From positions 81,747 to 145,746 of the forward strand of contig CAVSMR010000015.1 of NCBI GenBank assembly GCA_963729115.1: a DNA stretch of 64,000 nt, read 5' to 3'. Positions 49,449 to 56,965 of this stretch are shown in pieces (the stretch's first letter is position 1; each line of letters starts with the position of its first letter). The notes beneath the pieces were generated by a model that was not told where the DNA came from, did not search any database, and worked only from the letters and a program-made list of their open reading frames with translations. A program made the translations under genes and the position numbers. This DNA is from Actinophytocola sp963729115 (lineage in GTDB: Bacteria > Actinomycetota > Actinomycetes > Mycobacteriales > Pseudonocardiaceae).

Positions 49449-49860
49449 TCAGCAGGCCGAGCCCGAGCGTCACGACGCCCACCGCGAGCGACAGCGCGCC
49501 CAGCCACACGAGCCAGATCAGCCGGTTCGGCCTGACCACCTCGCCGCGGCCCATCGACGAGAAGAAGAACCCCGCCGACATCAGGGCGGCCGCGGCCGGC
49601 GTGCCGACGCGCGCGAGCCAGCCGAGCACGCCGTCGAGCGCGGCCGCGTCGGCGAGGATCAGCGTCACCAGACCGAGCGTGACCAGCACGCCCGCGTGTG
49701 CGTGGCCGGCCCGGGCGAACGCCTGCTGGAACGGCGTCATGGTCACGGCGCCGCGCACGACGCGGGTCAGGAACCAGCCGCCGAACTCGATGCCGACGAT
49801 GGTCAGCAGGACCGCGCCCGCGATGTAGCGCGAGGCCGGGCTCAAGATCAAGGTCTGCAC
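49441..49860 (-). CDS. Small integral membrane protein
   Basis: A 139-residue protein with four helices (YIAGAVLLTIVGIEFGGWFLT; AGHAHAGVLVTLGLVTLILA; AALMSAGFFFSSMG; LIWLVWLGALSLAVGVVTLGLG). HAHAG with adjacent Arg in helix 2 recalls heme or copper-related membrane families, but I cannot assign it. It is divergent from a TetR gene with a palindrome between them, so it is the likely target of that repressor. Confidence 0.75.
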   Translation of the reverse strand: MQTLILSPASRYIAGAVLLTIVGIEFGGWFLTRVVRGAVTMTPFQQAFARAGHAHAGVLVTLGLVTLILADAAALDGVLGWLARVGTPAAAALMSAGFFFSSMGRGEVVRPNRLIWLVWLGALSLAVGVVTLGLGLLTT

Positions 49861-49885
49861 TCTCGGTCACCCCTCGTTGCTTGGA

Positions 49886-49907
49886 AACGCTGTTACAAAA
49901 CAACGTT
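49886..49907. promoter_or_regulatory. Palindrome AACGCTGTT-ACAA-AACAACGTT, probable TetR operator
   Basis: A 9-4-9 inverted repeat with 8 of 9 pairs matching, in the 63-bp gap between the membrane protein gene (start at 49860) and the TetR gene (49924). It covers the only AT-rich stretch and hence both promoters. Confidence 0.6.
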
Positions 49908-49923
49908 ACGGTACTCTTGTCAA

Positions 49924-50508
49924 GTGGGTAGGCCGAAGGTTCACGACGAGGCACTGCGGTCCCGGCTGCTCGACCAGGCGGCCGCGATCGCGTTCGAGCG
50001 GGGCATGGACGCGCTCAGCCTGCGCCGGCTGGCGTCGGCCGCGGGCACGTCGACGACGGCGGTCTACTCGCTGTTCGGCAACAAGGGCGGCCTGGTCGAC
50101 GGCTTGTTCCGGGAGGCGACCCGCCGGTTCGCGGCGGCGCTGGCCACGGTCGAGCCGAGCGCCGACCCGGTCGAGGACGTGGTCCGGCTGGGCCTGGCCT
50201 ACCGCGACTACGCGGTCGGCGCGCCGCACCTGTACGCGATCATGTTCGGCCGCCGGGACGAGGGCCTGCCCGACGAACTCGCGGAGGACGCGGCCGCGAC
50301 GCTCGTCCCGCTGGTCGACGCGGTGCGCCGGGGGCAGGCGGCCGGCCGGCTCACGGCGGGCCCGCCGGAGCGCGTCGCGCTCGCGTGCTGGGCGACGGCG
50401 CACGGCCTCGTGTCGCTGGAGCTGGCCGGGACCGTGCCGCCCGGCCTGGACATCGCGGCGTGGTACGAGGACGCCCTGCGGGCTATGGCCGCGGGCTGGC
50501 GGGTGTGA
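49924..50508 (+). CDS. TetR/AcrR family repressor
   Basis: A 194-residue regulator. The HTH is at residues about 8-55 (RSRLLDQAAAIAFERGMDALSLRRLASAAGTSTTAVYSLFGNKGGL). The ligand domain begins DPVEDVVRLGLAYRDYAVGAPHLYAIMFGR, the WHG-type pattern of many actinobacterial TetR proteins. The start is GTG (GRPKVHDEA). It probably represses itself and the divergent membrane protein through the palindrome at 49886-49907. It overlaps or abuts the acetyltransferase gene downstream. Confidence 0.88.
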   Translation: MGRPKVHDEALRSRLLDQAAAIAFERGMDALSLRRLASAAGTSTTAVYSLFGNKGGLVDGLFREATRRFAAALATVEPSADPVEDVVRLGLAYRDYAVGAPHLYAIMFGRRDEGLPDELAEDAAATLVPLVDAVRRGQAAGRLTAGPPERVALACWATAHGLVSLELAGTVPPGLDIAAWYEDALRAMAAGWRV

Positions 50509-50510
50509 TC

Positions 50511-51071
50511 ATGCCGGGTGTGGACGTGACGACCTGGTACCTGGAGATGACCGACCCGGCGCAGCTGCGCCCCGCGCCGGCCGTCCCGGTCCCGGTGCGG
50601 CGGGCGGAGGTCGTGAGCCCGGAGCTGAACCGCTACCTGTACACGGCCGTCGGCGGCGACTGGTACTGGCTGGACCGGCTGGCCTGGACCTGGCAGCAGT
50701 GGCACGACTGGCTGGCGCGGCCCGGGGTGGAGACGTGGCTGGCGCTGGACCGCGGCACGCCGGCGGGCTACGTGGAACTGTCCGGCAGCGCGGACGGGGA
50801 AGTCGAGCTCGCGTACTTCGGCCTGCTGCCGTCGTTCACGGGCCGCGGCCTGGGCGGCCACCTGCTGACCGAGGCCATTCGCAACGCCTGGATCCTCGCC
50901 GACCGCTGGGACCACCCGCCGACCCACCGGGTCTGGGTCCACACCTGCTCGAACGACGGTCCGGCCGCGCTGGCGAACTACCAGGCCCGCGGCCTGCGCG
51001 TGCACCGGACCGAACAGTCGACCGAGGACCTACCGCCAACCCCGCCCGGCCCGTGGCCCGGCGCCCGGTGA
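50511..51071 (+). CDS. GNAT family N-acetyltransferase
   Basis: A 186-residue enzyme: DVTTWYLEMTDPAQLRPAP, then the GNAT core WLALDRGTPAGYVELSGSADGEVELAYFGLLPSFTGRGLGGHLLTEAI with the acetyl-CoA loop FTGRGLGG, and VWVHTCSNDGPAALANYQARGLRVH. It is part of the TetR transcript; a GTG at 50505 overlaps the TetR stop and is an alternative start. Substrate unknown. Confidence 0.87.
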   Translation: MPGVDVTTWYLEMTDPAQLRPAPAVPVPVRRAEVVSPELNRYLYTAVGGDWYWLDRLAWTWQQWHDWLARPGVETWLALDRGTPAGYVELSGSADGEVELAYFGLLPSFTGRGLGGHLLTEAIRNAWILADRWDHPPTHRVWVHTCSNDGPAALANYQARGLRVHRTEQSTEDLPPTPPGPWPGAR

Positions 51072-51094
51072 CGGTTCCCCGGCCGGTGCCGGTG

Positions 51095-51979
51095 TCAGAG
51101 CTTCTCGCCGACGCCGGACCAGACGACCGCGTGTGCCGGGGTCGGCAGGGACACCACGCGGGCCGTCGGCCCGGTCTCCTCGGGATGCCACTCGGTGGTC
51201 CAGGTCCAGCCCGGTTCGATCGGCCGGAAGTCCCCGATCATCGCGGCGATGTCGGCGTGGGAGCGCCAGATGGTGTCGCTGCTGGAGGAGCTGTCGTACA
51301 TCCGCTTCAGCGCGACGAGCTTGTCGTCCAGCTCGGCGGGGACACCCTCGTCGGTGAGGTGTGAGACGGCGATGAACGAGCCGGTGGGCAACAGCTCGCG
51401 CAACCGGGCGACGGCCTGGCCCCCGATGTCGTCGCCGTCGGGGCCCGGTTGCTTGACGTGCAGCACGGCGATGAGCAGCAGGGCGATCGGTTGGGACAGG
51501 TCGAGCACGTCGGTCTCCCGCGCCTCCTCCCAGAGCTGGTCGGGGTCACGCAGGTCCGCCTCGATCACCGCGTGGCGCCTCGCGTCCCCCTCCCGGTCGA
51601 GGAGGAGCTCGGCGTGTGCCACGGCCACGGGCTCGTTGTCGACGTAGACGACGCGAGCCTCGGGCGTCGAACCGGCCTCGGCCGAGAACTCGTCGGCGAT
51701 CTGATGGGTGTTGCCCACGGACGGCACGCCGGCGCCGACATCGAGAAACTGGCGCACACCGCGCCGCATGAGGTGGCGGACCACCCTGTTCAGGAACATT
51801 CGGTTGGCAAAAGCGATGTCCTTCAGCATGGGAAAGTCCGCCAGCAGGCGGTCACCGAACTCGCGGTCGACCGCCCAGTTCGTGGTGCCGCCGAGAATAT
51901 AGTCATACACCCGTGCCACGCTCGGTCGTTCCAGGTCGATATCGGCGGCGGGACGACGTCCCGCCGATTTTCCCTGCAT
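51095..51979 (-). CDS. DUF574-type SAM-dependent methyltransferase
   Basis: A 294-residue enzyme of the actinomycete DUF574/Methyltransf_19 family: RPSVARVYDYILGGTTNWAVDREFGD, then RRGVRQFLDVGAGVPSVGNTHQIA (SAM-binding G loop), VVYVDNEPVAVAHAELLL and VLDLSQPIALLLIAVLHV. The family is abundant and usually linked to XRE and DUF397 genes, as here. The methyl acceptor is not known. Confidence 0.92.
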   Translation of the reverse strand: MQGKSAGRRPAADIDLERPSVARVYDYILGGTTNWAVDREFGDRLLADFPMLKDIAFANRMFLNRVVRHLMRRGVRQFLDVGAGVPSVGNTHQIADEFSAEAGSTPEARVVYVDNEPVAVAHAELLLDREGDARRHAVIEADLRDPDQLWEEARETDVLDLSQPIALLLIAVLHVKQPGPDGDDIGGQAVARLRELLPTGSFIAVSHLTDEGVPAELDDKLVALKRMYDSSSSSDTIWRSHADIAAMIGDFRPIEPGWTWTTEWHPEETGPTARVVSLPTPAHAVVWSGVGEKL

Positions 51980-52049
51980 GTTGGACCTCTTCGTAGCAGA
52001 TTTGGGGCGATCTGGATCGTATCGGAAGGCGGGCCGGCAGAGAACCGGC

Positions 52050-52940
52050 TCATTCTCCTGTTCGATACCTGCGACTCCGAGGGGACCACCCGGTCGCCGC
52101 CCGCGCGATGATGTCCTCGAGGAACTTTCTGCTGAGGGCGCCGTCGTGCGCGGCGTCGTGCAGCATCTGCCAGTGCGCCTGGTGCTCGGCTACCGCCTTG
52201 GGGGCCCGGATAATCCTGCTGCTCGTGCCGTGCTCGACATAGGAGACGCTCTTTCGCCCGTCGGCGAACTTGAGCACGGTGACGTCGGCGTCGAGAAACG
52301 GAATGTCCGCCTCGAACGGCAGAATGTGAATCGACACGTTCTCGTGCGCGGCGCCGAGGTCCAGCAGATGCTTCGCCTGGTCGGTGACCAACGTGCGAGA
52401 ACGACCACCGGGCATGCGATGCAGCGACGACTCGCTCAGAATGGCTCGGTAGCGTACCGGATTCTCGCCGGAGAACATCTCGGACCGGCTGGCCAGTTCG
52501 CGGAAGAGGTCCTTCGGTATCGGCGTACCGCCCGCGCGCTGAAACTGCGCGAGCAGGTACCGCTCGCACTGCAGGAGCTTGGGGATGCGCTCGCTGTGCA
52601 GTACCAGGATTTCCGAGGCCTGTGACTCCAGTTCGACCATTTCGAGGTATGCGCGGCCCGGCCCGGAGCCGGGCGCGGCCCCGGGCCGGCCGGGCGAGAT
52701 CAGCGCCTTGAACGCGAGCCGGTCCTCGTGCGGCACGTCGTAGAGCCGCAGCATGATGTCGAGATCGCGGGGATGGATGTTGGTCGCGCCGGTCTCGATC
52801 TTGTTGATCTTGCCTTGCTGGCAGTTCAGCTCGGCCGCCACCTGCATCTGGGTCAGGCCGGCGGCCAGTCGCGCCTGGCGCAGCGCGCGAAGCTGCTGTG
52901 CTCCACCCGGAGTGGCTCCGCTGGCCACGAAAACCACCAC
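52050..52940 (-). CDS. XRE regulator with DUF5753 (Scr1-like)
   Basis: A 296-residue protein. The HTH is LRALRQARLAAGLTQMQVAAELNCQQGKINKIETGATNI (about 17-58). The DUF5753 domain follows from about residue 100 (YLEMVELESQASEILVLHSERIPKLLQCERYLLAQF; YRAILSESSLHRMPGG; ADIPFLDADVTVLKFADGRKSVSYVEH). Such proteins pair with small DUF397 proteins, in some cases as antitoxin and toxin-like partner. The DUF397 gene is immediately upstream on the same strand. Confidence 0.92.
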   Translation of the reverse strand: MVVFVASGATPGGAQQLRALRQARLAAGLTQMQVAAELNCQQGKINKIETGATNIHPRDLDIMLRLYDVPHEDRLAFKALISPGRPGAAPGSGPGRAYLEMVELESQASEILVLHSERIPKLLQCERYLLAQFQRAGGTPIPKDLFRELASRSEMFSGENPVRYRAILSESSLHRMPGGRSRTLVTDQAKHLLDLGAAHENVSIHILPFEADIPFLDADVTVLKFADGRKSVSYVEHGTSSRIIRAPKAVAEHQAHWQMLHDAAHDGALSRKFLEDIIARAATGWSPRSRRYRTGE

Positions 52941-53065
52941 TTCATCACTCGGAGAATCGGTCTGTCCTCGCGAGAGTATGCGATGTGTCGTCGAAACTGG
53001 AAATCGCCGCTACTCGATCCCTTGCCGACGCCCGAACAGTTCGAGGGTGTCGACGCAGGATCATC

Positions 53066-53272
53066 CTACCGCATGAATTGCGTCAGAAAAGCCTGCCATT
53101 GATCATGGTCGAACTCCAGCGCGCCGGCGTTGGTGTTCTTCGAGTCGCGAACTCCCACGGAGTCGTCGCCGCGCTTCAGCTCGACGCAGTTGTTGTGGGT
53201 GTTGCAACGGCTCGACCGGACCCACCTGCCTGTCGAAGCAGCCGGCGGACTCGGTGCGGTCTTCCTCTTCAT
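53066..53272 (-). CDS. DUF397 domain-containing protein
   Basis: A 68-residue protein of the DUF397 family: GRWVRSSRCNTHNNCVELKRG, then VGVRDSKNTNAGALEFDHDQWQAFL. The S-x-x-C-x-x-x-x-x-C-V-E and V-R-D-S-K blocks are diagnostic. These small proteins work with Scr1-type XRE regulators (some pairs act like toxin-antitoxin modules). It lies upstream of the XRE gene with 125 bp between. Confidence 0.9.
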   Translation of the reverse strand: MKRKTAPSPPAASTGRWVRSSRCNTHNNCVELKRGDDSVGVRDSKNTNAGALEFDHDQWQAFLTQFMR

Positions 53273-53535
53273 GATCCAACTCGCTATCCCGAAGCGACAC
53301 GAACGGATTATCCTGCCAGCCCGATTAATCCATGCGCAAGCACGTTCGGAGAAGATCGGGAATCATCCAGGTCAGGGTCCCGGACCCGCATTTCGTGCGA
53401 CCGATCACCGGTGAACCGCTACGGACTGTCAGGTGGCCCGTTGGCGAACTACCGCGTGAGATCCGGTTCAATGGATGTCGCCGTGTTCGCCGGCCAAGAA
53501 CTGTCCACTTCGACACCTCAGGACACATTACCGAC

Positions 53536-54170
53536 ATGACTCCGTCCGTCCCCTCCACGAACCGGTCGCCCACGTCTCGCCCCGGTGTCGTGCGCCTGGC
53601 GCGGGTGATCACCGAGGTGCTCGCTCCGTGGGCCGTGATCGTGCTCCTGTCCGCGGCGGTGGCGCTGAAAGCAGGTGGCTTCCGCCCGTGGCCGGCCCTG
53701 CTGTGGGCGCTGGTCGTCGCCTTGTTCTCGGCCGGGATCCGATGCACTTCATCACCCGGGGGGCGAGGGCCGGCAGGTACGAGACCCATCACGTCAACAA
53801 CCGCGAGGGGCGCGGCCTGGTCCTGGTGGTCTGCTTCTTGTCGACCGCGGCCGGCCTGACGATCCTGCTGCTGGGCTCGGCGCCGCCGGCCACGGTGGTG
53901 ATGACCCTGGTCATGCTGGCGGTCCTGCTCGTCACGGGCGTGATCACCGTGGTGGCGAGGTGGAAGGTCTCCATGCACGCCGCGGTCTCCGCGGGCGGCG
54001 TGGTGATGCTCGTCTTCCTCTACGGGCCGTGGGCCTGGGCGCTGGCGCTGCTGGTGGCGCTCGTCTGCTGGTCTCGCGTCGTTCTCGGCGACCACACGAC
54101 CGGCCAGGTCACGGCGGGAACGGTGGCCGGCGCCGCAGTCGCCGGCGCGCTGTTCGCCGGGTTGCTCTGA
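53536..54170 (+). pseudogene. PAP2-like membrane phosphatase gene with one frameshift
   Basis: The ATG at 53536 opens MTPSVPSTNRSPTSRPG and one helix pair (ITEVLAPWAVIVLLSAAVALK; LLWALVVALFSAGI). At about 53739-53741 the frame is lost; the next frame continues MHFITRGARAGRYETHHVNN and then four helices with KVSMHAAVSAG and SRVVLGDHTTGQVTAG, the His-containing blocks of PAP2-type phosphatases. A single missing base (GGATCCG where GGATCCCG is expected) explains the break. Without it the product would have about 211 residues. Real mutation or assembly error. Confidence 0.7.
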
Positions 54171-54194
54171 GGTCGTTTCGTGCCGTGACCAGCC

Positions 54195-54238
54195 GAAGTG
54201 GGAACGGCCCGAGGCAAGCCTCGGGCCGTTCCCACTTC
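54195..54238. terminator. 21-bp perfect hairpin between PAP2-like gene and tRNA-Lys
   Basis: Two exactly complementary 21-bp arms (54195-54215 and 54218-54238) with AA between them. The hairpin begins directly after the tRNA-Lys CCA end on the minus strand, so it is probably the tRNA terminator, and it lies 24 bp after the stop on the plus strand, so it may work both ways. No T-run follows, as is common in actinomycetes. Confidence 0.75.
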
Positions 54239-54241
54239 TGG

Positions 54242-54314
54242 TACGCCGCCAGGGACTCGAACCCCGAACCCGCTGGTTAAGAGCCAGCTGCTCTGCCAGT
54301 TGAGCTAGCGGCGC
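54242..54314 (-). tRNA. tRNA-Lys (CTT)
   Basis: A 73-nt cloverleaf on the minus strand: the acceptor GCGCCGC pairs with GCGGCGT (one G-U), D arm TAGCTCA...TGGCAGAGCA, anticodon arm CTGG-CTCTTAA-CCAG with anticodon CTT, and T arm GGGTTCGAGTCCC-like. CCA is encoded directly downstream (54239-54241). Confidence 0.95.
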
Positions 54315-54487
54315 GCGTCTGCGATGGACGCCTCCAACGCGACGGCAGAACCGTAGCACGGGCGGTCGCGGGCCTTGAAATCGGATTCCTCGCAACTCAT
54401 CTGAGAGTCCGTGTACCTACTGTCAGTGGTATCCGGCACACTGTAGGGAGATCAGCAGGCGTCGGAGCGGTTCGGGACGGGGTTCAG

Positions 54488-55708
54488 ATGGCGGGAAGGG
54501 CTTGGCGCGCGCCCAGGGGACGGTTGGTCGTGGCCGCGCTGCTCGGATTCGTCGTGTTGGCGGCGTGCAGCAGCAGCGAGGCGGCCGAGTCCAAGGACGA
54601 CAACAAGGGCAAACAGGACGATCGCACCTCGACGAAGACCACGCCGCCCGCGGAACCGGTCAAGCTCACGATGACGCCGGGGAACAAGGCGGCCAACGTC
54701 GCGCCCGGCGCGCCGATCACGGTGGCCGCGCTCGGGGGCAAGCTGACCAAGGTCGTGCTGATCAACGACTCGGGCAAGGCCGTCAAGGGCGGGCTGTCGC
54801 CGGACGCCACCACGTGGCAGGTCACCGAGCCGCTCGGCTTCGGCCGCACCTATCGGGTGACGGCGACGGGCGTCAACGCGGACGGCGCGCCGGCGACGCT
54901 GAAGTCCTCGTTCTCGACGGTCGAGCCGCGCCTGAAGGCCGACGTGTCGATGAACCCGCAAGACGGCCAGACCGTGGGTGTCGGCCAGCCGCTGGCGTTC
55001 TACTTCGACGTGGACATCACCAACAAGGCGGCCGCGGAGAAGGCCATCCAGATCACGTCGACCCCGCACGTGGCCGGCGCGTTCTACTGGTTCAGCGACA
55101 GCGAGGTGCACTGGCGGCCGCAGGCGTACTGGCCGGCGGGCACGAAGGTGTCGGTCAAGGCGTCGATCTACGGCAAGGACTTCGGCGACGGCGTGTTCGG
55201 CAACGAGGACCGGAACGCGAACGTCAACATCGGCAGGGCGGTCACGGCGGTCGCGGACGGCGGCACGCACCAGATGATCGTGAACGTGAACGGCAAGGTC
55301 ACCCGCAAGATCCCGATCTCCATGGGCAAGCCGGGCCACGAGACGCCGCACGGCACCTTCGTGGTGATGAGCGAGCACACGCACTACACGATGGACTCGG
55401 GCACCTACGGCGTCCCGGCGGACACCCCGGGCGGCTACCGCACGACGGTGGACATCGCCAGCCGCATCTCGAACAGCGGCATCTTCTACCACTCGGCCCC
55501 GTGGTCGGTCGGCGATCAGGGCTACCGCAACGTGAGCCACGGCTGCATCAACATGTCGACCGAGAACGCCGCCTGGATGCAGAGCATCTCCAACAGGGGC
55601 GACGTGATCGTGGTCAAGAACAGCGGCGGCCCCCGCCTGGAGTCCTGGGACGGCCTGGGCGACTGGCAGATCCCGTGGAAGGAATGGCTCAAGGGCGGCC
55701 AGCAGTAG
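54488..55708 (+). CDS. Lipoprotein L,D-transpeptidase (Ig-like + YkuD)
   Basis: A 406-residue lipoprotein: the signal peptide with lipobox VVLAACSS (lipidated C27) is followed by an acidic/Thr linker. Two Ig-like domains (about 57-150 and 150-250) precede the YkuD catalytic domain (about 255-380). The active-site motif SHGCINMS carries nucleophile C353, with the conserved His in GIFYHSAPWS. It makes 3-3 cross-links in peptidoglycan and is anchored in the membrane outer face, like mycobacterial LdtMt2. It has its own promoter region after tRNA-Lys and a terminator-like hairpin at 55833. Confidence 0.94.
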   Translation: MAGRAWRAPRGRLVVAALLGFVVLAACSSSEAAESKDDNKGKQDDRTSTKTTPPAEPVKLTMTPGNKAANVAPGAPITVAALGGKLTKVVLINDSGKAVKGGLSPDATTWQVTEPLGFGRTYRVTATGVNADGAPATLKSSFSTVEPRLKADVSMNPQDGQTVGVGQPLAFYFDVDITNKAAAEKAIQITSTPHVAGAFYWFSDSEVHWRPQAYWPAGTKVSVKASIYGKDFGDGVFGNEDRNANVNIGRAVTAVADGGTHQMIVNVNGKVTRKIPISMGKPGHETPHGTFVVMSEHTHYTMDSGTYGVPADTPGGYRTTVDIASRISNSGIFYHSAPWSVGDQGYRNVSHGCINMSTENAAWMQSISNRGDVIVVKNSGGPRLESWDGLGDWQIPWKEWLKGGQQ

Positions 55709-55832
55709 CTTCTCCGGGTCCGGCCTCCGGGCCGGCCGGGCCGGGGCCGGGCGGGGAGCCGGGGCGGGGGAGAGGGCCGGGGGGATCCTGGGCGCCATTG
55801 TCTGGGTTGCGGGGCTGGGCTGAGTTGTGCGG

Positions 55833-55871
55833 CCTGCGTTGGTGAGCTTGGTTGCCAACGCAGGGGCTTTT
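55833..55871 (+). terminator. Rho-independent terminator of the L,D-transpeptidase gene
   Basis: CCTGCGTTGG (55833-55842) pairs perfectly with CCAACGCAGG (55855-55864) across a 12-nt loop, followed by GGCTTTT. It lies about 125 bp after the stop codon. Confidence 0.65.
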
Positions 55872-56058
55872 GTGCGTGTGCGCGTTGGTACTAGCGGCCG
55901 CCGGAGATCTTCGCGTCGCCGGAACCCCCTAGACCACGAGAACCCGAGATCGCGACTCCCCGAGATCCCAAGAACCGCGCCTTCCCAAGCACCGCGAGTT
56001 CGGGAGATCGGGAGATCCGCGAGAAACCACGCTGGGTCAGAAGATGCCGCACCGTGGG

Positions 56059-56083
56059 GTTCTGGGGGGTCGTCCCCCAGAAC
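56059..56083. repeat. Hairpin GTTCTGGGGG / CCCCCAGAAC
   Basis: A perfect 10-bp stem with a 5-nt loop, downstream of tRNA-His on the minus strand and second in a pair of hairpins. It may be a distal terminator or a small dispersed repeat. Confidence 0.55.
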
Positions 56084-56108
56084 AAAGGACGATACCCACT
56101 CACCGGGA

Positions 56109-56131
56109 GGTGGTCCCCAAAGGGGACCACC
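56109..56131 (-). terminator. Hairpin GGTGGTCCCC / GGGGACCACC after tRNA-His
   Basis: A perfect 10-bp stem with a 3-nt loop, 17 bp past the 3' end of tRNA-His. Probably the tRNA terminator. Confidence 0.6.
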
Positions 56132-56148
56132 GAACAGGCGAAGCCGAG

Positions 56149-56222
56149 GGTGAGTGACGGGACTTGAACCCGCGACATCCTGGACCACAACCAGGTGCTC
56201 TACCAGCTGAGCTACACCCACC
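56149..56222 (-). tRNA. tRNA-His (GTG)
   Basis: A cloverleaf on the minus strand: acceptor GTGGGTG with CACTCAC, preceded by the extra G-1 (56222) facing C73 that marks tRNA-His, D arm TAGCTCAGCTGGTAGAGC, anticodon arm CCTGG-TTGTGGT-CCAGG with anticodon GTG, and T arm GCGGGTTCAAGTCCCGT. CCA is not encoded. Confidence 0.95.
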
Positions 56223-56286
56223 ATTGCCGCGTGATCAAGGCGGCAGGTGTCATCGTAACGTGTCGGGGCCGCCCCGCGGCAATCGG

Positions 56287-56904
56287 TTACGGTTCGAGCG
56301 GGGCCGTGGCGCGCTGGAGGGCTTCCGCGACGGCTTTTGCCTGGTCGCTGCTGGGGCCGGGGGGTTGCACGAACGCCGTGCCGCGGTAGTAGACGAGCTC
56401 GCGGATCGACTCGCGGATGTCGGCCAGCGCGCGGTGGGCGAGGCCCTTGTCCGGCTGCGCGTAGTAGATCCGCGGGTACCAGCGGCGGCACAGCTCCTTG
56501 ATCGACGATACGTCCACCATGCGGTAGTGCAGGTGCGCGTCCAGCGCCGGCATGTCGCGGGCGATGAACCCGCGGTCGGTGGCGATGGAGTTCCCGCACA
56601 GCGGCGCGGTGCGCGGCTCGGGCACGAACCGGCGCACGTACTCGAGCACCTGCTGCTCCGCGTCGGCCAGTGTCACCGTCGAGGCGCGGACGGCCTCGGT
56701 CAGCCCGGACTTGGCGTGCATCTCGCGCACGACGTCGGGCATCGCGTCCAGGGCGGCGTCGTCGGCGTGGATGACCAGGTCTACTCCGTCGTCGAGGATG
56801 TTCAGTTCGGAGTCGGTGACGAGGACCGCGATCTCGATCAAGGCGTCCTTGCCCAGGTCGAGGCCTGTCATCTCGCAGTCGATCCACACCAGGTTGTCCG
56901 TCAC
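56287..56904 (-). CDS. orn: Oligoribonuclease
   Basis: A 205-residue DEDDh 3'-5' exoribonuclease that degrades di- to pentanucleotides, including pGpG from c-di-GMP turnover. Motifs: LVWIDCEMTGLDL (D, E), CGNSIATDRGFIARDMP (D) and KGLAHRALADIRESI (H, D). The GTG at 56904 gives the usual family start; no strong SD is visible, and transcription may be nearly leaderless. Essential housekeeping gene in many actinobacteria. Divergent from the GCS2-type ligase gene. Confidence 0.95.
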   Translation of the reverse strand: MTDNLVWIDCEMTGLDLGKDALIEIAVLVTDSELNILDDGVDLVIHADDAALDAMPDVVREMHAKSGLTEAVRASTVTLADAEQQVLEYVRRFVPEPRTAPLCGNSIATDRGFIARDMPALDAHLHYRMVDVSSIKELCRRWYPRIYYAQPDKGLAHRALADIRESIRELVYYRGTAFVQPPGPSSDQAKAVAEALQRATAPLEP

Positions 56905-56965
56905 GCGAGGGAGCTTAGCCCGGGTAGGCTTGTTTGATCTCGGAACCTGAGGCGAGGCGAGGCCG

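Larger units (their letters stand above)
55709..56148. other. Non-coding region between ldt and tRNA-His
   Basis: About 440 bp without a credible gene. It holds a G-rich run (55735-55790), a terminator-like hairpin (55833-55871), five copies of GAGATC between 55904 and 56017, and two strong hairpins (56059-56083, 56109-56131). Open frames crossing it have no conserved features. Confidence 0.6.

Noticed and set aside
55827..56153. A 108-codon plus-strand frame between ldt and tRNA-His
   Set aside because: Low-complexity Arg/Ser/Pro content, runs through hairpins and a terminator, and has no ribosome binding site.
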